64,000 bases of DNA, from the NCBI GenBank assembly GCA_009881125.1, contig WXFH01000005.1, forward strand, positions 1-64,000, read 5' to 3'. This document shows, one piece after another, positions 26,527 to 35,128 of this stretch. The first letter of the stretch is position 1. Each line of letters opens with the position of its first letter. This stretch comes from Acidaminobacter sp. (lineage in GTDB: Bacteria; Bacillota_A; Clostridia; Peptostreptococcales; Acidaminobacteraceae). Below the pieces are notes generated by a model, which did not search any database, was not told the DNA's origin, and saw only the letters and a list, made by a program, of their open reading frames with translations. The position numbers and the translations under genes are program-made.

Positions 26527-27253
26527 ACTGGAGCTCGTCGGCGTCAAGAAGACCTTTGAGGACACGTTTGCGGTCAGCGATGTGTCTCTGGTGCTAAGGG
26601 AAAGCGAGTTTGTGTCGATCATAGGGCCCTCAGGCTGCGGGAAGAGCACGCTGTTCAATATGATTTCGGGTTTGATTGTGGAGGACGAGGGCGAAATCCG
26701 AATCGATGGAGCCCCTGTCAAAGCCCGCAAAGGCCTCGTCAGCTACATGTACCAGAAGGATTTGCTGCTGTCATGGCTGAAGATCATTGACAATGTGGCC
26801 CTGCCTCTTCGAGTGAAAGGCGTTTCGAAGAAGGAGGCCAGGTCAGAGGTGGCGGATCTGTTTAAAACCTTTGGTCTGGAAGGCTTTGAGCATAAATACC
26901 CCCACCAGCTTTCGGGGGGGATGCGCCAGCGGGCGGCGCTCATGAGAACCTATGTCTATTCCAGGGATATCATGCTGCTGGATGAGCCCTTTGGCGGGCT
27001 GGACGCGCTGACGAAAGCGAAGATGCAGGACTGGCTGCTGGGTGTGAATGACGAACTGAAGGCCTCCATTTTGTTCATTACCCATGATATTGAAGAAGCC
27101 ATATATCTGTCAGACCGGATTTATCTGATGTCCGACCGGCCCTCGACGATCAAGGAAGAGATCTGTGTGGATCTTCCAAGGCCGCGGAATAGGGACATGA
27201 TGGTCTCGGAGACTTTTACTCAATTGAAAAAGAAGTTGCTTCACAGCTTTTAG
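26504..27253 (+). CDS. thiZ: ABC transporter ATP-binding protein (ThiZ type)
   Basis: 249 aa ATPase of the nitrate/taurine/pyrimidine import class. Walker A is GPSGCGKST, the signature LSGGMRQR, Walker B DIMLLDEPFGGLD and the switch His is in FITHDIEEA. It powers ThiXY uptake. ATG 26504 is chosen because the longer frame would run into thiY coding and GGGGCG sits before it. Last gene of the thi operon. A four-unit 24-bp repeat array follows instead of a classical terminator. Confidence 0.93.
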   Translation: MTSSLKNRLELVGVKKTFEDTFAVSDVSLVLRESEFVSIIGPSGCGKSTLFNMISGLIVEDEGEIRIDGAPVKARKGLVSYMYQKDLLLSWLKIIDNVALPLRVKGVSKKEARSEVADLFKTFGLEGFEHKYPHQLSGGMRQRAALMRTYVYSRDIMLLDEPFGGLDALTKAKMQDWLLGVNDELKASILFITHDIEEAIYLSDRIYLMSDRPSTIKEEICVDLPRPRNRDMMVSETFTQLKKKLLHSF

Positions 27254-27304
27254 GGACGTTGGAGTGTTTTGGTGGGACATTAGCTGCAAATGGGTGTTAA
27301 GTGG

Positions 27305-27400
27305 GTGTCAGACACCGAGTTGCACTGAGTGTCTGACACCGAGTTGCACTGAGTGTCTGACACCAAGTTGCACTGAGTACCTGACACCAAGTTACACTCT
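27305..27400. repeat. four tandem 24-bp repeats
   Basis: Units start at 27305, 27329, 27353 and 27377. Each has a cassette GTGTCTGACACC (variants GTGTCAGACACC and GTACCTGACACC) plus GAGTTGCACTGA (or AAGTTGCACTGA). The family matches the 41924 array in reverse orientation. Confidence 0.9.
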
Positions 27401-27458
27401 GTACCGGAGCTTCACACAATTCTCAAACAATTTGCCAATGCATAAGGATGATTGAGTT

Positions 27459-28133
27459 ATGACAATTTTTAATGAAGTCGCAACAGATTACGATCAGTGG
27501 TACGCTACCAAAATGGGGCGCTTTGTGGATGAAGTTGAAACTGCCTGTGCTTTCGAGCTTTTCATGCCGCAGCCAGATCAAAAGATCCTGGATGTTGGAT
27601 GCGGCACTGGAAACTTCTCGATCAAACTGGCTGAAAAAGGCGCAATGGTCACAGGCATTGATGTCTCTGAGGAAATGCTGAGCATAGCAAGAAACAAAAC
27701 CGGTGCGCTGCCCATCACTTACAAAAATATGGATTTATATAAGCTTGAGTTTGAGGACAATACCTTCGACGCCGTGTTTTCCATGGCAGCCTTTGAATTT
27801 GTCGAGTTCCCGGAGCGCGCACTAGGCGAACTTTTCCGGGTCCTTAAGCCGGGCGGCAAACTTATGGTGGGGACCATTCACTTGGACTCCTCCTGGGGCC
27901 GGCTTTACACCTCTGAGTATTTCCAAAAGGAAACCGTTTTCAAGCATGCAGTCTTTAAAACTTTGGAGGAAATGGCGGCCTACTATTCCGAGACACTGAA
28001 ACAGATGAAAGAATGTCTATTTTTGCCGCCGGACACTCCGGAAGAGCATATCAGCCTGGAAAATGAGCTGAAATTCAGCGCCAACAGCAGAGGAGGATTC
28101 ATATGTCTTCTATGGGAAAAGCCGCGGGTTTAG
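27459..28133 (+). CDS. class I SAM-dependent methyltransferase
   Basis: 224 aa. The SAM-binding motif ILDVGCGTGNFSIKLAEKGA (residues ~44-63), the acidic loop GIDVSEEML and the post-motif LKPGGKLMVGTIH are all present. The N-terminal YDQWYATKMGRF matches UbiE/Methyltransf_11-type small-molecule methylases. The substrate is unknown. The 3' end overlaps the next gene by 31 bp, so the two are translated together. The downstream partner belongs to a thiamine-binding fold family. Confidence 0.85.
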   Translation: MTIFNEVATDYDQWYATKMGRFVDEVETACAFELFMPQPDQKILDVGCGTGNFSIKLAEKGAMVTGIDVSEEMLSIARNKTGALPITYKNMDLYKLEFEDNTFDAVFSMAAFEFVEFPERALGELFRVLKPGGKLMVGTIHLDSSWGRLYTSEYFQKETVFKHAVFKTLEEMAAYYSETLKQMKECLFLPPDTPEEHISLENELKFSANSRGGFICLLWEKPRV

Positions 28134-28369
28134 TGGGCGCGCAGGTGATCTTCACGCCTGTTCAAACCTCTGACGTCGAGGCAGCTGTAGAGAGCGCTTT
28201 GAAAGTGATCCATGAATTCCCGCTGTCCATTGAAACGAATGCCATGGCAACGTTGATCAGAGGTGATCTGGAGACCATTCTCGACATGGTCAGTGCCCTT
28301 TACAAGGCAATGGACAGCCAGGGTGTGTTCACACTGGATATAAGGCTCTCAAACACTTGCGGCATTTAG
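28103..28369 (+). CDS. YkoF-like thiamine/pyrimidine-binding domain protein
   Basis: 88 aa single YkoF-type domain (ferredoxin-like), with VGAQVIFTPVQTSDVEAAVE and NAMATLIRGDLETILDMV. It is distantly similar to the 24390 product in size and pattern (a binding segment near residue 50 and an acidic helix). It overlaps the methyltransferase, and AGAGGAGG before ATG 28103 supports the start. It could bind the methylated compound or a thiamine-like ligand (inference). It ends in NTCGI. Confidence 0.7.
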   Translation: MSSMGKAAGLVGAQVIFTPVQTSDVEAAVESALKVIHEFPLSIETNAMATLIRGDLETILDMVSALYKAMDSQGVFTLDIRLSNTCGI

Positions 28370-28428
28370 CATACCGGCGCCGACTTTCTGCGAAACAAAA
28401 TAAATATACTAAAGTAATATGAAAAACC

Positions 28429-28456
28429 TTGAACATGTTTATAAAATAACTATAAT
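28429..28456 (+). promoter_or_regulatory. promoter of grdA
   Basis: TTGAAC (28429-28434), 16-bp spacer, TATAAT (28451-28456), leaving a ~90-nt leader before the grdA start. Confidence 0.65.
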
Positions 28457-28548
28457 TAAATTATCGGATAAAAGTTTCTGATCAAAAAGGATTGGGTATA
28501 AAAATTTTTAATCCATGATTAATGGAAAATTATGAAAGGATGGGATGA

Positions 28549-29025
28549 ATGAGTATTTTAGCCAACAAAAAAGTGATCATCATTGGCGACCGTGACGGTG
28601 TTCCGGGCCAAGCGATCGAAGAATGCGTCAAAACGAATAGCGAAGCGACCGTCGTCTATTCCGCAACAGAGTGTTTCGTCTGAACGGCTGCAGGGGCCAT
28701 GGATTTGGAGAATCAGAACAGGGTGAAATCTTTAGCGGATGAGTACGGACATGAGAATGTCGTAGTGATTTTCGGCGCAGCAGAAGCAGAATCAGCTGGT
28801 CTTGCAGCTGAGACCGTCACCAATGGTGACCCAACGTTTGCAGGAAGCCTTGCAGGCGTAGCACTTGGACTTTCTGTCTACCATGCGGTAGAGCCTGAGT
28901 TCAAGGCTGACGTAGACGCAGATGTCTACGAAGATCAGATCGGCATGATGGAAATGGTCCTCAACGTGGACGACATCGTTGCTGAGATGACAAACATGAG
29001 AACGTCTTACTGCAAATACCTCTAA
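28549..29025 (+). CDS. grdA: glycine/sarcosine/betaine reductase component A (selenoprotein GrdA)
   Basis: 158 aa with in-frame TGA at 28681-28683 read as selenocysteine (Sec45). The context [15 protein letters not shown] is the invariant GrdA core, and the reading frame continues unbroken on both sides. GrdA receives the carboxymethyl group on Sec from component B and passes acetyl to component C. It stands alone, with its own promoter and terminator, 14.6 kb from grdIH. GGATGG lies near ATG 28549. Component C genes and trxAB are not in the window. Confidence 0.95.
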
Positions 29026-29164
29026 AACTCGCGCCGATGGTTTAGAGGCACCAAACGCACCAAAGCAACACTTAGAAATACTAAAACCCTGATAATAACC
29101 CTGATGAATCCAAAATCCATGCTATACATGGTTCGGTCGAGCCATGAAACTATCAAGAACATAT

Positions 29165-29205
29165 AAGAGGAAGCTGGTGTCCTGAAGCCGGCTTCCTCTT
29201 TTTTT
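29165..29205 (+). terminator. terminator after grdA
   Basis: Arms AGAGGAAGC and GCTTCCTC with a loop, followed by seven Ts. The rest of 29026-29405 holds a near motif copy (29033) and the inverted repeat at 29259. Confidence 0.82.
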
Positions 29206-29258
29206 ATATAAGGAATGGAAGCTGGTGCGGCGGCGGATGTCTTCTTGCCCCGAAAGAA

Positions 29259-29330
29259 GAAACTGGGTGTCTGACACCTTGTTTCGACATGGCTCCGAAA
29301 GCAGAAACCGGGTGTCTGACACCCAGTTTC
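29259..29330. repeat. two 24-bp-family elements facing each other
   Basis: GAAACTGGGTGTCTGACACC at the left and GGGTGTCTGACACCCAGTTTC-type sequence at the right form an inverted pair with a ~30-bp centre. Both cassettes are GTGTCTGACACC. Confidence 0.8.
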
Positions 29331-29405
29331 GAATGGAAATCTTGAGATACAAATTGAATGTAATGGGTAAACATAACCTATATAAACAAAAAGGAGGTAC
29401 TTTGT

Positions 29406-29981
29406 ATGAATCTCATGGACCTGATTTCCGGTCAGCTCAATAATCCGGCTGCCCTCAACAAGCTGGGGCAATCTGTTGGCGCTAACCCTGAGCAAGTCGA
29501 GCAGCTCGCTAAAATAGGCCTTCCGACCCTCATGAAAGCACTCGGCCAAAATGCCAGCACGCCTGAAGGCGCTTCCGCCCTCGCAAAAGCGCTTGAACAG
29601 CACGAAGAGGATGATGTGGACGACCTGGACGGTTTTCTTGGCAAAGTGGATCCAAACGATGGCGCTAAAATTCTTCAGCATGTTCTTGGAGGCAAGACAC
29701 AGACGGTTCAAAATAATCTGGCCACTCAAACCGGCCTCAAAAGTGACCAAGTGTCCGGTCTTTTGACTCAACTAGCGCCACTTGTCCTTGGCGCACTTGG
29801 ACAACAAAAGAAGAGCCAAAATCTTGATGCGTCCGGCATTTCAAATATGCTCAGCGGCGCAATGTCAGGCGGCGGCAATGACTTAATGGGGTTGGCGTCA
29901 AAAATACTGGATGCAGACAAAGACGGCGACATCATGGACGACATTGGGAATCTCATTGGCGGGTTCATGAAGAAAAGATAA
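29406..29981 (+). CDS. DUF937 domain-containing protein
   Basis: 191 aa. Pattern of the DUF937/YidB-like family: NLMDLISGQLNNPAALNKLG at the start, a Gln/Leu-rich middle with FLGKVDPNDGAKILQHVLGG, and a C-terminal GGNDLMGLASKILDADKDGD calcium-loop-like tail. Function unknown; probably cytoplasmic and helical. AAAGGAGG lies before ATG 29406. The gene ends at a terminator that contains the decamer motif. Confidence 0.8.
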   Translation: MNLMDLISGQLNNPAALNKLGQSVGANPEQVEQLAKIGLPTLMKALGQNASTPEGASALAKALEQHEEDDVDDLDGFLGKVDPNDGAKILQHVLGGKTQTVQNNLATQTGLKSDQVSGLLTQLAPLVLGALGQQKKSQNLDASGISNMLSGAMSGGGNDLMGLASKILDADKDGDIMDDIGNLIGGFMKKR

Positions 29982-30062
29982 AGAAGTTAAGTTTGAAGAT
30001 CCCAATAGTCTAAAATCCCAACAAACTACATTATGTAAGAGACGCCTAAGCGTCAAACATGG

Positions 30063-30106
30063 ACAGCTTGCGGATGGTGTGACCATCGGCAGGCTGTTTT
30101 TGTTTT
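30063..30106 (+). terminator. terminator whose stem contains the GACCATCGGC motif
   Basis: Outer arms ACAGC (30063-30067) and GCTGT (30093-30097). The inner arms TGCGGATGGT and ACCATCGGCA are formed by the exact motif at 30081-30090 and a one-mismatch inverted half. TTTTTGTTTT follows. Confidence 0.85.
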
Positions 30107-30420
30107 GGATGGGGAAGGCGGGACAGGACAAGAGAAAGCAGGCAAATCAGTAGTTTGGATATTAACGAACTAATTTCAAACAGGGCAGCATAAATAAATT
30201 TTTTTATGATTATTTTTGCATTCCAAATCATGAGAAGTTCTGAAAAGACTGAAAATTCAGGCTTTTCAGAGAAAAATCAATAATAGTCACATTGACCAAT
30301 GTTGTTCACTAAATAACGATGCTTTATTTTAGTAGAAGTTATGGTTAAAATGAGTGTAACCTAAGAAAATAAATTTCGGGAGACGGCCAATGGCAATCCC
30401 TAAAGAAGGAGATGGATTGA
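30107..30420. other. non-coding gap, no structure seen
   Basis: AT-rich stretch between the DUF937 terminator and the small coiled-coil gene. I see no hairpin, repeat or open frame that I would defend. The promoter of the small gene must lie here, but no clear -35/-10 pair stands out. Confidence 0.5.
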
Positions 30421-30567
30421 ATGGATAATTTGAGATGTGAAGAAAGAGTAAAAGAACTCGAGGAAATGCTCAAGGAAAAGGATCAGCAAATCCATAAGCT
30501 TAAAGAAGAAATGAGAGTCAAAGATGTGCAGTGTCATAGACTGGCTCACGAAGGTTCCGACTTCTAA
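30421..30567 (+). CDS. small coiled-coil protein
   Basis: 48 aa, not recognised. MDNLRCEERVKELEEMLKEK starts a continuous heptad-like helix of alternating charge (KELEEMLKEKDQQIHKLKEE), strongly predicted to be a coiled coil. AGAAGGAGATGG directly before ATG 30421, and a terminator 28 bp after the TAA, make translation credible despite the small size. Likely a dimerising adaptor or regulatory peptide, but no function can be assigned. Confidence 0.65.
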   Translation: MDNLRCEERVKELEEMLKEKDQQIHKLKEEMRVKDVQCHRLAHEGSDF

Positions 30568-30594
30568 TTAGAAAACCTAACATAGTTCATCTGC

Positions 30595-30633
30595 AAACTC
30601 CTTATCCAATCTGATTGGAAAGGAGTTTTTTTA
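30595..30633 (+). terminator. terminator of the small coiled-coil gene
   Basis: AAACTCCTT / AAGGAGTTT plus inner CCAAT / ATTGG, then seven Ts. Confidence 0.88.
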
Positions 30634-30793
30634 TTCACAAAAGGCAGCTTAAAGAGTTCAGCTGTCAGAAAGCCTGTGCCCCCTCGGGCTTTAATGACAG
30701 CAAACGGTGATTTACCTTACAAAGTCTGCATAATCATCGCGATTGGGGTATATATGCTTTAGCTGGCTAATTGCTGGAGGAGGGGGGATTGAC

Positions 30794-31273
30794 TTGGATT
30801 CCGAAATGCAGATAAAAGAAGCAAAAACGCCGCAGGAATACCTGGAGAACCTACCGGCATCACGTCGAGAGGCTGTAGAAAAACTGAGGACAGTGATTCT
30901 GGAAAATTTGCCCGATGGTTTCGAAGAAGTCATAAGCTACGGCATGCTCGGCTATGTCGTGCCGCACACGCTTTATCCTGCCGGTTACCACGTCAACCCC
31001 AAGGAACCGCTGCCATTCATCAATTTGGCTTCACAAAAGCAGCATATCGCATTCTACCATATGGGAATCTACGCTTTTCCGGATCTCCTGTTGTGGTTCG
31101 AAAAGGAATATGCCGCACGGGTAGTGAGTAAGCTCGATATGGGGAAAAGCTGCATAAGATTTAAAAAAATGGACGCAATCCCCTACGATCTGATTGCGGA
31201 GCTGTGCAGAAAAATTACCGTGGAGCAGTATATCAGTTTATATGAAGAGAGCAGAAAACCGCAGCGTCGTTAG
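30794..31273 (+). CDS. DUF1801 domain-containing protein
   Basis: 159 aa of the DUF1801 (YdhG-like) family, small proteins with the pattern TPQEYLENLPASRREAVEKL at the start, then GYVVPHTLYPAGYH, and a C-terminal CIRFKKMDAIPYDLI segment. Function unknown; the fold is shared with iron-chaperone-like frataxin relatives. TTG 30794 is preferred because the strong GGAGGAGGGGGG site lies six bases before it; ATG 30806 is the alternative. Followed 34 bp later by a small membrane protein gene. Confidence 0.8.
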   Translation: MDSEMQIKEAKTPQEYLENLPASRREAVEKLRTVILENLPDGFEEVISYGMLGYVVPHTLYPAGYHVNPKEPLPFINLASQKQHIAFYHMGIYAFPDLLLWFEKEYAARVVSKLDMGKSCIRFKKMDAIPYDLIAELCRKITVEQYISLYEESRKPQRR

Positions 31274-31307
31274 GGCCGGAATTGAGAAAAACGAATGAGG
31301 TGGCGAT

Positions 31308-31478
31308 ATGGGAACAAAGAAAACCCGGGGTCTTGTCATGGCTTTAGTGGGATTTTCAATTCTGATTTACAACTCTATTGCCTATATAACCGGCATTTTT
31401 CACGGGCTTCCAGCCTTGACGATTTTTGGCCTGATTTCGGTGGCCGTTGGTTTGAAAATGTGGAGAAGCGACACGTAA
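31308..31478 (+). CDS. small two-helix membrane protein
   Basis: 56 aa, not recognised. After a basic N-terminus there are two hydrophobic stretches, LVMALVGFSILIYNSIAYIT and LTIFGLISVAVGLKM, with a short loop FHGLPA. GAGGTGG lies before ATG 31308. It sits between the DUF1801 gene and glgB, with 46 bp to the glgB start. Conservation in relatives would be the decisive test of coding. Confidence 0.6.
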   Translation: MGTKKTRGLVMALVGFSILIYNSIAYITGIFHGLPALTIFGLISVAVGLKMWRSDT

Positions 31479-31524
31479 GACTGCAGCATAAATGCGCGAT
31501 AACTACACCTATGGAGGCGATTTT

Positions 31525-33588
31525 ATGGAGAGCAAAGTCAAGAAAAAAGAGAATGCTGCCAATTCTACAACTGTGAATCCGGATCTCGGAATCTTCAAGC
31601 TTGATCCCTGGGTAAAACCCTATGAAGAAGATATTGCGCTCAGAATGCGGCGTTATGAAGGCGTTCGAAAATCCCTGCTTGGTGAGACAGGCACCTTTAA
31701 GGACTTTGCCAATGGTCACCACCACTTCGGTCTTCATCCTTTTGGCGATGGATGGGTATACCGCGAATGGGCCCCATCCGCCTTCGCGCTCTATTTGATG
31801 GGGGACTTCAACGGCTGGAACCGGGATTCACACCCTCTCGAGAATAAAGGTGACGGCACCTGGGAGATTTACTTGCCTGGACATGATGCGTTACAGCACG
31901 AATCCCGTGTCAAAGTCAGGGTAGTCGCCAGAAATGGAGACCGGGACCGCATTCCGCTCTACATACGAAAGGTCGTCCAGGACACGCGAACCCATGATTT
32001 CAGCGGTCAGATCTGGGCGCCTGAGGTGCCGTTTCACTGGACTGATGACGATTTTAAACTCGATCCGTCGAGATCACCGTTAATCTATGAAGCGCATATT
32101 GGCATGGCGCAGGAAAAAGAAACCATCGGCAGCTATAAGGAATTTGAAGAGGTGATCCTGCCACGAATCAAAGCTCAGGGCTATAACACTGTTCAGATCA
32201 TGGCAATCATGGAGCATCCTTATTACGCTTCCTTTGGTTATCACGTCTCAAATTATTTCGCGCCGGCATCCTGGTTCGGCAATCCCGAAGAACTCAAGAG
32301 CCTGATCAACAAGGCCCACAGCATGGGTATCGCCGTTTTGATGGACATGGTTCAGTCTCACACCATCAAGAATTTCGCAGAAGGCATCAATGAATTCGAT
32401 GGCACCGCGACCCAGTTTTTCCACCATGGTGCCCGAGGCCATCACAATGCCTGGGACTCAAAGCTCTTTGATTATGGCAAGCACAATGTGATCCATTTTC
32501 TCCTTTCCAGCATCAAATATTGGCTGGAGGAGTTCCACTTTGACGGCTTCCGCTTTGACGGCGTGACCTCCATGCTCTATCATGATCACGGCCTTGGAAC
32601 TGCCTTTAATGATTATGCCAAGTACTTCAGCCTGAATACCGACATAGACGCTGTGACTTACCTTCAATTCGCTAATGAGCTGATCAAGGAACTGCGGCCG
32701 GATGCGATTTCTATTGCTGAGGACATGAGCGGCATGCCGGGGATGTGTCTGCCAATCCAGGACGGCGGAATAGGCTTTGACTACCGTCTGGCCATGGGGA
32801 TGCCCGATTTCTGGGTCAAAACCTTGATGAAAAAAGATGAAGACTGGAGCGTCGGCCAGCTATGGTATGAGCTGAGCACCAGCCGGCCAGGTGAGAAGCG
32901 CATTGGGTATGTCGAATCCCATGATCAGGCTCTCGTTGGCGACAAGACGCTGATCTTCAGGATGGCGGACAAAGATATGTATTGGCACATGAATAAGAAG
33001 AGCCCAAGTCTGGTCATAGAACGCGCAGTGGCGCTGCACAAGATGATCCGCCTGATCACCATTTCCATGGGCAGCGAAGGGTACTTGAATTTCATGGGCA
33101 ACGAATTTGGCCATCCGGAGTGGATTGACTTCCCGCGCGAAGGGAATAACTGGAGCTTCAAGCACTGCCGACGTCTCTGGAGCCTTGCGGATAATCCATT
33201 CCTGAGATATGAGGATCTAAAGCATTTTGATATCGCCATGATCCACTTGATGCGTGACAACGCGCTTATGGGCGGCGGCGTTCCGCAGCCGCTGTGGATC
33301 GATCAGAAGAAGAAAATTGTAGCATACAAGAAAAAGGATTATATTTTTATTTTCAATTTCCATTCATCAGATCCGCAGGTTGAGTTTGAGCTGCCAATTC
33401 ATGAGGCGGGTAATTACAAAGTGATCATGGATACGGATGAAGCCAGGTTTGGCGGCCATTCGCGCATTTCCCACGACGTGATTTATGAGGTCAAAACATT
33501 GCCGGGGCTGAAGCAGCAGACCGGCATTCAGATCTACCTTCCAAATCGCACTGCTATGGTACTCAAGAAAGTGACGCTGCAGGATTAG
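31525..33588 (+). CDS. glgB: 1,4-alpha-glucan branching enzyme, eukaryotic-like GH13_8 type
   Basis: 687 aa. Domain order is an N-terminal CBM48 (DGWVYREWAPSAFALYLMGD), the catalytic barrel, then an all-beta C-domain. Catalytic residues lie in FDGFRFDGV (Asp), ISIAEDMSG (Glu) and GYVESHDQA (Asp). The sequence follows the GH13_8 subfamily of plants, animals and some bacteria rather than the usual bacterial GH13_9 form. It makes alpha-1,6 branches in glycogen. GGAGGCG before ATG 31525 fixes the start. It is 11 kb from glgX and has no glgA/glgC/glgP beside it. Confidence 0.9.
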   Translation: MESKVKKKENAANSTTVNPDLGIFKLDPWVKPYEEDIALRMRRYEGVRKSLLGETGTFKDFANGHHHFGLHPFGDGWVYREWAPSAFALYLMGDFNGWNRDSHPLENKGDGTWEIYLPGHDALQHESRVKVRVVARNGDRDRIPLYIRKVVQDTRTHDFSGQIWAPEVPFHWTDDDFKLDPSRSPLIYEAHIGMAQEKETIGSYKEFEEVILPRIKAQGYNTVQIMAIMEHPYYASFGYHVSNYFAPASWFGNPEELKSLINKAHSMGIAVLMDMVQSHTIKNFAEGINEFDGTATQFFHHGARGHHNAWDSKLFDYGKHNVIHFLLSSIKYWLEEFHFDGFRFDGVTSMLYHDHGLGTAFNDYAKYFSLNTDIDAVTYLQFANELIKELRPDAISIAEDMSGMPGMCLPIQDGGIGFDYRLAMGMPDFWVKTLMKKDEDWSVGQLWYELSTSRPGEKRIGYVESHDQALVGDKTLIFRMADKDMYWHMNKKSPSLVIERAVALHKMIRLITISMGSEGYLNFMGNEFGHPEWIDFPREGNNWSFKHCRRLWSLADNPFLRYEDLKHFDIAMIHLMRDNALMGGGVPQPLWIDQKKKIVAYKKKDYIFIFNFHSSDPQVEFELPIHEAGNYKVIMDTDEARFGGHSRISHDVIYEVKTLPGLKQQTGIQIYLPNRTAMVLKKVTLQD

Positions 33589-33639
33589 AGTGTTTTTAAG
33601 GTTGGGGTCAGTCATTGTAATACTAGCGAGGTGGAGATC

Positions 33640-34611
33640 ATGGAGATTTGGCCGGCGTTGATCAATGCACCGGAGCCTTGGGTCCGGTACAGGGTGCTCA
33701 CAGAGTTATATGACTATGACGAGACCCATGAAGCGGTTGCTGCCGCCAGATCCGCCATGATTGCCCACCCGCTGGTCCAAGCACTGATCCTTGAACTGCA
33801 GTCCTGGCCGGGGGTCGTCCTGAGCAGCCACAAAAGCGCCAGCCAGCACTATCACAAGCTCGCCTTTCTGGCGGATCTGGGTCTGACCCGGGAGGATCCC
33901 GGAATCCCTGCAATACTCGACCGTGTGCTCAGCCATTTAACAGAGGAAGGCTTAGTGACTCTGCCGATGGTCATCTCAACACACTACGGCGGCAGCGGCC
34001 AGGAAACCTGGGGGTGGGCACTGTGTGACGCGCCAACCAGCCTTTATGCCTTAGCCAAAATGGGATACAAGGAAGATCCTCGAATCCTCAAAGGCCGTGA
34101 CTATCTCGTGAGTCTGGCAAGAGACAATGGCTGGCCGTGCACAGTCTCAAAAGAACTGGGAACTTTCAGGGGCCCTGGCAGAAAAGAGGATCCATGTCCT
34201 TATGTGAACCTGATCATCTTGAAATGTCTGGCGCTGTATGACGATACCTCTTGTCGTGAAGCGGCAAGGACAGGGATTGAGACACTCCTTGACCTGTGGG
34301 AGAACAGCAGAACAAAACATCCTTATATCTTTTACATGGGCTCAGACTTCAGGAAGTTGAAGCTGCCCTTCATCTGGTATGACATTCTGCATGTCCTGGA
34401 GGTGTTGTCTCAGTTTGAGGTGGCGGTTAGAGATGAGCGGTTTGCTGAGATGCTGTCCATAGTCCTGGATAGAGCCGGCGGAGAAGGGTTTTATACGCCG
34501 GAATCTGTCTGGCAGCCTTGGAAAGGCTGGGACTTTGGACAAAAGATAAAGCCTTCTTTATGGATGACCTTTGTCATTCAAAGGATCCTGAAGCGTATGG
34601 TCAAAGATTAA
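33640..34611 (+). CDS. hypothetical protein with terpenoid-cyclase-like helical repeats
   Basis: 323 aa soluble protein. Segments such as PEPWVRYRVLTELY, ETWGWALCDAPTSLYALAKM and PYVNLIILKCLALYDD are reminiscent of the alpha/alpha toroid of prenyltransferase or squalene-cyclase-like repeat proteins. I do not recognise a specific family. GAGGTGGAGATC places the start at ATG 33640. An exact motif copy at 33963-33972 encodes LPMV. 51 bp after glgB, so it may share its transcript. Confidence 0.6.
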   Translation: MEIWPALINAPEPWVRYRVLTELYDYDETHEAVAAARSAMIAHPLVQALILELQSWPGVVLSSHKSASQHYHKLAFLADLGLTREDPGIPAILDRVLSHLTEEGLVTLPMVISTHYGGSGQETWGWALCDAPTSLYALAKMGYKEDPRILKGRDYLVSLARDNGWPCTVSKELGTFRGPGRKEDPCPYVNLIILKCLALYDDTSCREAARTGIETLLDLWENSRTKHPYIFYMGSDFRKLKLPFIWYDILHVLEVLSQFEVAVRDERFAEMLSIVLDRAGGEGFYTPESVWQPWKGWDFGQKIKPSLWMTFVIQRILKRMVKD

Positions 34612-34633
34612 TCGCGACAGGGTAAGTAATCTT

Positions 34634-34924
34634 ATGGAGCAGGGCAGAATGACCGAAGCCGGGATGGAGAGCGTGCGCGCCGCTAAGGATAGCGGGTGGT
34701 GGGACTTAGCCTACTCTTCCAAAGAAAAGCCGGAGTGTCCTGCTGACTTAAGACTTGAGCTGGCTTCTCAGCCGGGAGCGCTGGAGACGTTTGAGTCATG
34801 GCGCAACACGGAGCAGTCCAGATGGATTATTTGGGTCAACCTCTCAAAGAGTCTAGAGACGAGAGAAAAACGCATTCGAGTAGTCGTTGAAGAGGCTAGT
34901 CGGAAGGAAAAACAGGAAGACTAG
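34634..34924 (+). CDS. YdeI/OmpD-associated-type protein, C-terminal part only
   Basis: 96 aa. The sequence GRMTEAGMESVRAAKDSGWW, then a proline/leucine stretch, FESWRNTEQSRWIIWV and ETREKRIRVVVEEA, matches the second half of the ~190-aa YdeI/OmpD-associated family. The first half is absent: only 22 bp separate it from the preceding gene, and the ribosome site is weak. Either a remnant or a shortened functional form. The DUF1801 protein at 30794 belongs to a family often linked with this one. Confidence 0.55.
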   Translation: MEQGRMTEAGMESVRAAKDSGWWDLAYSSKEKPECPADLRLELASQPGALETFESWRNTEQSRWIIWVNLSKSLETREKRIRVVVEEASRKEKQED

Positions 34925-35128
34925 TGCGCTTGAAGCCAAATCAACGCAAAAAGCGGACAAAAAAACGAAAATGAAAATTATTGTTCGACATTTGCGGATT
35001 TTTATTCATTATAGTGTTGATTTTTATGTGGAATATGTGTTACAATGTGAAAAATCATTGAGAATGGTTTGCAGCGTGTGAAACCCTTGAGACCTGCCAA
35101 CAGAATTATGAAGAGGTATAACATTAGA

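Noticed and set aside
28699..29025. 108-aa gene starting MDLENQNRV
   Set aside because: It is the C-terminal part of grdA downstream of the in-frame Sec UGA; the N-terminal 44 codons are in frame upstream.
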